64,000 nt of DNA from Clostridia bacterium (lineage in GTDB: Bacteria > Acidobacteriota > Terriglobia > Terriglobales > Acidobacteriaceae). The stretch covers positions 62,001-126,000 of the forward strand of contig DATMYA010000052.1 of NCBI GenBank assembly GCA_035561135.1, in the 5' to 3' direction. A program made the translations under genes and the position numbers. Each line of letters begins with the position of its first letter. Position 1 is the stretch's first letter. Of the stretch, positions 54,940-64,000 are shown piece by piece. The notes under the pieces are model-generated. The model had not been told where the DNA came from and searched no databases. It saw nothing but the letters and a program-made list of their open reading frames with translations.

Positions 54940-57576
54940 TTACTGAAGTAACGTCGGGTCTTCTTTCTCTTGCTCTTCCGAGGGGATAACGACAGCGGCT
55001 GCAACCTTGTCGCCGCCTTCCAGGCTTAGCAGGCGAACGCCCTGTGTGGCACGTCCCGCTTCGCGAATGGAATCCGTACCCATGCGGATGATCTTGCCGA
55101 ATTGCGAAATCAGCATGGCCTCGTTCTCTTCCGTGACCAGCAAGATGCCGACAACTTTGCCGTTCTTCTCGCGGGTCTTGACGTTAATCACGCCCTTGCC
55201 GCCGCGCGTCTGCAGACGATATTCGTCAACCGGCGTGCGTTTGCCGTAGCCGTTCTCTGTCACGGTGAGGATCAGGTTCGGTTCCGGCTTCTCACCGTCT
55301 GCGTCTTTGCGTCCCTTGGCCTTGCCGTTAGTCTTGCCATTGGCTTGCGGCGCATCCTTCGGCGTTACCGCCATCCCGACGATGTAATCCTTCTTATCGA
55401 GGTCCATGCCGCGAACGCCGAATGCCGGACGCCCCATCGTGCGAACGTTGTCCTCGTCGAAGCGGATCGCCATGCCGTCATGCGTTGCGAGGAACACAAT
55501 CTGCTGGCCGTCCGTGCAGGCGGCTGCAACCAGCTCGTCTTCGTCCTCGATGCCGATAGCGATAATGCCGCGCGACATTACGTTCGAGAAGTCCTTCAGC
55601 GCGGTCTTCTTTACCGTACCCTTGCGCGTGACGAAGAATACGTACCGGTTCTCTTCTTCCAGATCGCGCACTGGCAGCATGGCTCGCACCGATTCGCCGG
55701 GTTGCAGCGAGACCAGGTTGCCGATGTGCTTGCCTTTACCGGCAGCGCCGACGTCCGGAATCTCGTACACCTTCAGCCAGTACACGCGACCGGTGCTCGT
55801 AAACACCAGGATGTAGGCATGAGTGGAGGCGATGAACAGCTTCTCCACGAAATCCTCTTCGCGCGTCGTCATGCCCTTGCGCCCTGTTCCGCCACGCCGC
55901 TGCTGACGATAGGTCGAGATCGGCGTGCGCTTCAGATATCCCGAGTGCGATACCGTTACCGCTACCTGCTCGTCTGCGATTAAGTCTTCGAGCTGAATCT
56001 CTTTCGCCTCGTCCACGATCACCGTGCGGCGCTTGTCCGCGTAATCCTTGCGAACCTGCGCCAAATCCTTCACGATCACGTCGCGAAGTTTCTTTTCCGA
56101 TACGAGAATCGATTCGTACTCCGCAATCCGGTCGCGAATTTCCTTCAACTCGTTCAGAATCTCGTCGATGGAAAGCCGTGTCAGGCGGTGCAATTGCAGT
56201 TCGAGAATCGCATCTGCCTGCCGTACGCTGAACGGCTTCCCCGGGTTGATTTCCGGCGGAGCGCCTGTGGTGTTGATCGTGATCTTCTTGCCACCGAAGT
56301 ATGCGACCAGGTTCTCGCGCGCTTCATTGCGGTTCGCGCTGCCGCGAATGATGGCTATCACGTTGTCTAGATGATCGAGCGCCGCCTGGTAGCCCTCAAG
56401 GATGTGCTCGCGGTCGCGTGCCTTGTTCAGCAGGAAAGCCGTTCGCCGGCGCACCACATCGATGCGGTGATCGATGAAGTAGCGCAGCGCCTGGATCAAG
56501 CCCATTTCTTTCGGCTGGCCGTTGGCAACGGCCAGGAAGATCATGCTGAAGCTCTCCTGCATCGACGTATGCTTATAGAGCTGGTTCAGTACGATCTCCG
56601 GCTGCGCCCCACGCTTCAATTCGATTACGATGCGCATGCCGTCGCGATCGCTCTCGTCCCGGATATCGCTGATTTCTTCGATCACCTTCTCGTTCACCAG
56701 ACTGGCGATGCGCTCGATCAGCCGCGCCTTGTTCACCTGGTAAGGGATCTCGGTGATGATGATGGCTTCGCGCTCCTTGGTAATGTGCTCCACTGCGGCC
56801 TTCGACCGCATGAGGAAGCGCCCACGCCCAGTGCGATATGCCTCGTAAATTCCCTTCTTGCCGTAAATAAAAGCACCCGTTGGGAAGTCCGGTCCCTGCA
56901 CCACCTGCAAAACCTCTTCGAGCGTGGTCTCAGGCTTATTCACCAGCATGATCGCGGCGTCCACAATCTCCCCAAGGTTGTGCGGCGGGATGTTGGTGGC
57001 CATACCCACGGCGATACCGTTCGATCCGTTGACGAGGAGGTTCGGAATCTTCGCGGGAAGAATAGTCGGCTCGACCGAGGTGTCGTCAAAATTAGGAGCA
57101 AAGTCGACTGTGTCTTTATCGATGTCGGCGAGCATTTCTTCCGCGATAGCGGTGATACGTGCCTCAGTGTATCGATAGGCTGCCGCCGGGTCGCCATCAA
57201 CCGAGCCAAAGTTGCCCTGCCCATCCACCATTGGATAACGCAAGGAGAAGCTCTGCGCCATGCGCACCATCGCGTCGTAAACCGCGGTATCACCGTGCGG
57301 GTGATAGGAGCCGAGCACGGCGCCGACGACTTTGGCGCACTTCACGTGCTTGCGGTTATGCAGTAAGCCCATTTCGTTCATCGCGTACAGAATGCGCCGA
57401 TGCACTGGCTTCAATCCGTCGCGCACGTCGGGCAGTGCACGGCCGATGATCACCGACATTGAATAGTCGAGATAGGAACGCTTCATCTCCTCTTCAATGT
57501 TGATGGGCTGCACGTTGGCGGCGCCGGGTATTCCGGAGTCGCCCAAAGGAAGTTTCGGATTCGTATCGTCTACCAT
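54940..57576 (-). CDS. gyrA: DNA gyrase subunit A
   Basis: 878 aa. Catalytic Tyr136 (AAYRYTEAR). The quinolone region reads [13 protein letters not shown]; the residue equivalent to E. coli Ser83 is Thr97 and to Asp87 is Asp101. The C-terminal beta-pinwheel contains the gyrase-specific GyrA box QRRGGTG, which separates it from ParC. An Asn/Lys-rich insert ([26 protein letters not shown]) interrupts one blade. It is transcribed alone, with its own promoter and terminator, and about 2.5 kb from gyrB rather than adjacent. Confidence 0.97.
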   Translation of the reverse strand: MVDDTNPKLPLGDSGIPGAANVQPINIEEEMKRSYLDYSMSVIIGRALPDVRDGLKPVHRRILYAMNEMGLLHNRKHVKCAKVVGAVLGSYHPHGDTAVYDAMVRMAQSFSLRYPMVDGQGNFGSVDGDPAAAYRYTEARITAIAEEMLADIDKDTVDFAPNFDDTSVEPTILPAKIPNLLVNGSNGIAVGMATNIPPHNLGEIVDAAIMLVNKPETTLEEVLQVVQGPDFPTGAFIYGKKGIYEAYRTGRGRFLMRSKAAVEHITKEREAIIITEIPYQVNKARLIERIASLVNEKVIEEISDIRDESDRDGMRIVIELKRGAQPEIVLNQLYKHTSMQESFSMIFLAVANGQPKEMGLIQALRYFIDHRIDVVRRRTAFLLNKARDREHILEGYQAALDHLDNVIAIIRGSANRNEARENLVAYFGGKKITINTTGAPPEINPGKPFSVRQADAILELQLHRLTRLSIDEILNELKEIRDRIAEYESILVSEKKLRDVIVKDLAQVRKDYADKRRTVIVDEAKEIQLEDLIADEQVAVTVSHSGYLKRTPISTYRQQRRGGTGRKGMTTREEDFVEKLFIASTHAYILVFTSTGRVYWLKVYEIPDVGAAGKGKHIGNLVSLQPGESVRAMLPVRDLEEENRYVFFVTRKGTVKKTALKDFSNVMSRGIIAIGIEDEDELVAAACTDGQQIVFLATHDGMAIRFDEDNVRTMGRPAFGVRGMDLDKKDYIVGMAVTPKDAPQANGKTNGKAKGRKDADGEKPEPNLILTVTENGYGKRTPVDEYRLQTRGGKGVINVKTREKNGKVVGILLVTEENEAMLISQFGKIIRMGTDSIREAGRATQGVRLLSLEGGDKVAAAVVIPSEEQEKEDPTLLQ

Positions 57577-57772
57577 AAGAAACTTGGTCTCAGTCCTGCG
57601 CGCTCAGTCCCTCATCGCAGAGGGTTGAGTCGGCTGCGATTGCTCTCTGTTCTCCAGCAGCAAAGGTGATTTGCGAACGCACGTCGTGCTCGGCAACTGC
57701 CTCGCGCGCCTCAGCGAATCACACGTAAACAACTGCAAATACAGGAATTTAGCCGGAAGATGAGCAATCTCG

Positions 57773-57781
57773 ATTATACCA
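57773..57781 (-). promoter_or_regulatory. Extended -10 promoter of gyrA
   Basis: On the minus strand TGGTATAAT is an extended -10 (TGnTATAAT). No good -35 is visible, as is common for this class. It is about 200 bases upstream of gyrA, within a gene-free 269-base gap. Confidence 0.55.
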
Positions 57782-57845
57782 CGATGGAGGTCTGCTGGAG
57801 TCCGTAACAGGCTGAGGTTACAAGCGTTTACAAGCTGCCGACAGG

Positions 57846-58658
57846 TTACTTTGACTTTGCCGACGGGACGTGGAAGCTCAGACCGCGGAGTTCGTTGGCC
57901 TCGCGCGTCGCCACAAGGTCAAGTTCACTAAGAGGAATTTTAGAGTGCTCCCCCGAGAGGACGAACAGGGTCGAGCCCATGATGGCGTAGTTCGCGACCT
58001 CGCTCTCGTGGCCGTCGCGGAAAACGAGCACCGTCGGCGTGATCTCCTCTACCGGCTGTGGGCCAGCATCCTTCGCTGCTTCTGCGGGCGCGCTTGGCTC
58101 GGGTGCCTGAGCTCTCTGCGCCTCTTCCCGGACAACTTCGCGCGCAGCCTCACGAGCGGCTTCGCGTGCGACTTCTCGCGAGTCGGAATAGTAGCCGTCG
58201 TCAGATGCCCCGCGATCAAACGTGCCCGCACCTTCCACCGATTCGCCCGGAGGAATCACCGCCATTGGATAGTACGGGTAATAACCCATGGAATAGGAGG
58301 GCACGAAAACGGGAACGACCTGCGTTTGACCAAAGCCGAAGCCCCCGAAGCGGCGACCCCCGAAACCGCCAAAACGACGGCCACCAAAGCCCACCTGAAA
58401 GCGCGGATTGTGTCCGAAGCCGCCGCCGAACTTGACGCCGAATCCACCGCCGAAGCCGTTGAATCCGCCAAATCCGTTGCGACAGCATGGGAATCCGGAG
58501 AAGATGCTCGCGCCCGGCGCACCGAGATGTGTCCCGCCACCGGAGAAGATAGACGCCGGTGGCGCCAATTGTGCTGCCGCTCGCACCGGCAACATCACTG
58601 CTGAACTAGCGGCAACGATCACCGCAATCAACGCGACTTTGAACCCGTGCCGCATCAC
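57846..58658 (-). CDS. Secreted glycine-rich protein
   Basis: 270 aa. A signal peptide (about residues 1-28, ending PVRAAA-Q) leads into a low-complexity Gly/Phe/Arg-rich region (about 40-115, repeats of GGFGG and RRFGGF). A Pro/Tyr segment follows (PSYSMGYYPYYPMAVIPPGE), then a charged Ala/Arg/Glu helix (REVAREAAREAAREVVREEAQ). The C-terminal 60 residues are a compact domain (ITPTVLVFRDGHESEVANYAIMGSTLFVLSGEHSKIPLSELDLVATREANELRGLSF). This C-terminal domain recurs in acidobacterial secreted proteins. Function unknown; probably periplasmic or surface-exposed. Confidence 0.8.
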   Translation of the reverse strand: MMRHGFKVALIAVIVAASSAVMLPVRAAAQLAPPASIFSGGGTHLGAPGASIFSGFPCCRNGFGGFNGFGGGFGVKFGGGFGHNPRFQVGFGGRRFGGFGGRRFGGFGFGQTQVVPVFVPSYSMGYYPYYPMAVIPPGESVEGAGTFDRGASDDGYYSDSREVAREAAREAAREVVREEAQRAQAPEPSAPAEAAKDAGPQPVEEITPTVLVFRDGHESEVANYAIMGSTLFVLSGEHSKIPLSELDLVATREANELRGLSFHVPSAKSK

Positions 58659-58710
58659 GACAATGATAACCCCGAAACGGTCCGGAAGTAGCGGTCCCTC
58701 GGCGGCCGAA

Positions 58711-59946
58711 TCACCGCAGACCGCGAGTCAACTGTACAAGTCCATAGATGCTAAGAACTGCCTGTGTGGCCAGCACGCCGGCGACAATACCGAGCGCAAC
58801 GCTCGCTCGCGGCGTCTCCAACAGGTCGGCGAAAACACCTGAAGCAAAAACGATGAGGAACGGCAAGGCTGCGAACAAGAACAGCAGTCCGGCAACGTGC
58901 GCCATCAGAATGCCGAGCACGACGAGAGTTGCGGCCACGATCAGTGGAACAGAGTTTCCGAAAAACCGCGCTCGTTTCCAGCGCAGATACGTGGTGAATG
59001 CGATCAGCGCCATCAGCGCAGTCGCCGCGGCATCTCGCACAAAGAAGCCGCCGAGCAAACCGTAGATCGCCTGGCTGGCAAACATCCTTGGTACAAAGCC
59101 CAGCCATTGTGCCCGCGCCAATCCATCGATAAGCACGCCCACACGGAAGCCGTACACACCCCACAACAGCACGAGTGCCACCAACGTCGAGGAGGTGAGG
59201 ATCAGCAGGGCCGCCCCGCGGCGATGCGGTACCGCCCACCACATGAACCCAAGAGCCAGCAACAGCAGCCATACCAGAGAGAACTGTGCGCCCACGGTCA
59301 GGAAGATGCAGAAGCCGAGCAGCAGAATGCGTCGCCAGTTCCACAGCACCACTTCGCGAGGCGCGTACAACGTATGCGACACCGCGATCGCCGTGAATAT
59401 CGTCCCAAACAATCCCCACGTCGCGATGATCTCCGGTGTCGCCATCGAGCTCCGAATCACAATTCCGGGAGAGAATGCGTAAAGTCCCAGGGCAATATAT
59501 CCGCCCGCGTTGCCGTATAGCCTTCGAGCTACGTACCACAGCGAGGCGCCAAGCAGCAGGCCCGCCAGCACAAACGGCGCGCGGATCAACCAGCGGTAGC
59601 GATCCAGATACGATGAATCCCAGGCTGAAAACGAAGTCGGCGCGCTGCCTAGCTCCGCGTCAGCGTTTGTCATGCGCCAGCGCATCAGCATCTCGGCTGG
59701 CGCTCCTGCCAGCATCGGTACAAGAGGCGAATGCATTTGACGGCCCGCTACTTCAGCGCGACCCGCTCCGGGACGCAGCGCCATCCAGCCAGCCTGTATG
59801 TAGTTGGCCTCCACCTGCGTGAGCGGCACGCGCGAGATGAACCACGCGCACTGACCGAGAAAAAGCAGCAGCAACACGACTGCGATGACCTGCGGCGTAC
59901 CGTAACGCTCACGCGTGAATAGCTTAGATTTGGGGGCGAAGGACAT
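58711..59946 (-). CDS. Polytopic membrane protein resembling GT39/PMT-type glycosyltransferases
   Basis: 411 aa from ATG 59946. Roughly 9-10 membrane helices. A periplasmic loop after the first helix contains TQVEANYIQAGWMALRP, in which the Glu corresponds to the D/E motif of GT-C enzymes, and HSPLVPMLAGAPAEMLMR. GT-C enzymes use polyprenyl-phosphate-linked sugars. The family is inferred from topology and this loop; exact substrate and even activity are uncertain. It lies 52 bases upstream of the glycine-rich secreted protein gene on the same strand. Confidence 0.65.
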   Translation of the reverse strand: MSFAPKSKLFTRERYGTPQVIAVVLLLLFLGQCAWFISRVPLTQVEANYIQAGWMALRPGAGRAEVAGRQMHSPLVPMLAGAPAEMLMRWRMTNADAELGSAPTSFSAWDSSYLDRYRWLIRAPFVLAGLLLGASLWYVARRLYGNAGGYIALGLYAFSPGIVIRSSMATPEIIATWGLFGTIFTAIAVSHTLYAPREVVLWNWRRILLLGFCIFLTVGAQFSLVWLLLLALGFMWWAVPHRRGAALLILTSSTLVALVLLWGVYGFRVGVLIDGLARAQWLGFVPRMFASQAIYGLLGGFFVRDAAATALMALIAFTTYLRWKRARFFGNSVPLIVAATLVVLGILMAHVAGLLFLFAALPFLIVFASGVFADLLETPRASVALGIVAGVLATQAVLSIYGLVQLTRGLR

Positions 59947-60059
59947 TCGAGCAAAGTTGTACCACGACAGGGCAGCTTTTCGCCGTGCCAACTGGGTTCC
60001 GGCTTTGCAAGTTCATCATCCCGAGGGAAAGCTAAAACTCGAGGAGGAAGTAAAGCCCC

Positions 60060-60092
60060 CAAAGTAAAAGCCCCTCTACAGCGAGGGGCTTG
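60060..60092 (-). terminator. Terminator of gyrB
   Basis: AAGCCCCTC (60068-60076) / GAGGGGCTT (60083-60091) with a 6-base loop and minus-strand tail TTACTTT, 25 bases beyond the gyrB stop. Confidence 0.85.
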
Positions 60093-60116
60093 ATTGCTAC
60101 AAACAACATCGCAGAT

Positions 60117-63179
<3,063 letters not shown>

Positions 63180-64000
63180 CTACTTGATCGTTACGTAGAT
63201 CGTTTGCTTGAAGGTAAGCCCGGAACTGTCTTTTGCTTGCACGGTCACTCTGCGGGTACCAACAGCCATACTAAGATTGGTATCGAGCGACGACGCATAT
63301 ACCTGGTACTTCTTTACGCCATCAACGTAAACCTGTAAATAGCTGATGGAGTTTGTCGAGCGCGCCGCGGCGGCGATGTGTACCGGGTTAGAGATTGCAG
63401 CGTTATTAGCCGGCGTGCAGATGTTCACGGAGGACGCCGTGCTCGCCGTGCAGGTTGTTGTTGACGATCCGGCATTGACGTAAATCGTTCTCTTGAATAT
63501 CACCCCTGCGTCGTCCTTCGCCTGCACCGTGAGTTTCCGCGTGCCGCTGGCCATGGTGATGTTTGTGTCCAACATCGGACTGTACGCGGTGTACTGCTTC
63601 ACGCCATCGACGTACACCTGCACATAATCCACGCCCTTGGAAGACGTCGTTCCGGCAACAACACGAACAGGCGACGTGACGGTTGCATTATTCGCGGGCG
63701 TGCAGATGGTCACCGAAGGATCTGTCGTGCTCAACGGGCAGGGTGCGCTGGTCGAGGGCACCGGGTAGAAATCCGTCTGCTGTGAATACCCGGCGTTCAC
63801 TTTAACGCCGCTCCGGGTCTGGCTGACATAGCCAGACGCAGTCACGGTCACGTCATTCGAGTCAGGCAGCAGCGATTGCAACCGGAAGCGCCCAGAGGCG
63901 TCACTGGTGGCGGTTGTCGTTCCGGCGGTTACTGTTGCTCCGGCCACTGCAGTGCACGAACTTGTGCGGACTTTCCCTTCGATTGCGCCCGTGATCTGGG
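63180..64000 (-). CDS. Adhesin-like protein: CarboxypepD_reg domain and Big/Ig-like repeats, C-terminal fragment
   Basis: The frame is open to the right edge, so the N-terminus is missing; about 272 residues are visible. A carboxypeptidase-regulatory unit (GAIEGKVRTSSCTAVAGATVTAGTTTATSDASGRFRLQSLLPDSNDVTVTASGYVSQ) is followed by a Cys-containing linker. Two repeats of about 80 residues then follow, each with VTICTPANNATVTSPVRVVA/VNICTPANNAAISNPVHIAA, YVQVYVDGVKQY and MASGTRKLTVQAKDDAGVIFKRTIYV. These look like bacterial Ig-like domains of a surface or secreted protein. Confidence 0.75.
   Translation of the reverse strand, partial: QITGAIEGKVRTSSCTAVAGATVTAGTTTATSDASGRFRLQSLLPDSNDVTVTASGYVSQTRSGVKVNAGYSQQTDFYPVPSTSAPCPLSTTDPSVTICTPANNATVTSPVRVVAGTTSSKGVDYVQVYVDGVKQYTAYSPMLDTNITMASGTRKLTVQAKDDAGVIFKRTIYVNAGSSTTTCTASTASSVNICTPANNAAISNPVHIAAAARSTNSISYLQVYVDGVKKYQVYASSLDTNLSMAVGTRRVTVQAKDSSGLTFKQTIYVTIK

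Overview
The window reads as a stretch of chromosome from an acidobacterium, probably a Terriglobales/Koribacter-like lineage. This is inferred from several things seen together: many secreted proteins with carboxypeptidase-regulatory (CarboxypepD_reg-like) domains, a response regulator with a PATAN/DUF4388 output domain, YtxH and SYLF proteins, dense short palindromic repeats of the 'CATCCTGAGCG...CGAAGGATC' kind, and fairly GC-rich coding sequence with GTG and TTG starts. No rRNA, tRNA, CRISPR array, integrase or transposase was recognised. Both ends cut through genes (a MacB/FtsX permease on the left, an adhesin-like repeat protein on the right).

Layout. 0-11 kb: der and divergent dinG; a queuosine-precursor cluster queD-queE-queC; a secreted TPR protein; a molybdenum-cofactor cluster moeA-moaC-[response regulator]-mogA. 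11-13 kb: one AT-richer defence-type gene (AIPR abortive-infection family) that looks inserted. 13-21 kb: membrane and secreted proteins, a YegS-type lipid kinase, a LysW-like mini-protein overlapping the next gene, an M28 peptidase and a rhomboid protease. 21-22 kb: a promoter, a 24-codon ORF and a foldable leader ahead of an SMR-family exporter. 22-28 kb: pmbA/tldD and the glyoxylate shunt pair aceB-aceA. 28-38 kb: a DnaC/DnaI-like helicase loader, a truncated UvrC-like protein with a degenerate GIY-YIG motif, a RecB-motif nuclease-like protein, a GH57 enzyme, HU, L31, dusB, PilZ and an MBL hydrolase.

39-46 kb is the chromosome-segregation region: parA-parB, rsmG and mnmG with three perfect parS palindromes and DnaA-box-like sequences, which suggests the replication origin is not far away. 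46-64 kb: SYLF lipoprotein, corA, a JAMM metalloprotease, selD, ftsH-hpt-tilS, gyrA and gyrB.

The points most worth a second look are: (1) selD carries an in-frame TGA at the catalytic Cys position followed by a plausible bacterial SECIS hairpin, so it is very probably a selenoprotein; (2) the hpt gene between tilS and ftsH has lost the key acidic residues of the PRPP motif and the PPi loop, so it may be a non-catalytic, possibly regulatory, member of the family; (3) the SMR exporter is preceded by a short coding sequence and mutually exclusive leader stems; (4) the UvrC-like and LysW-like proteins lack residues normally required for their family functions; (5) the three parS sites and nearby DnaA-box-like sites. 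Start codons were chosen from visible Shine-Dalgarno (SD) sequences and family alignment from memory; no database search was possible.
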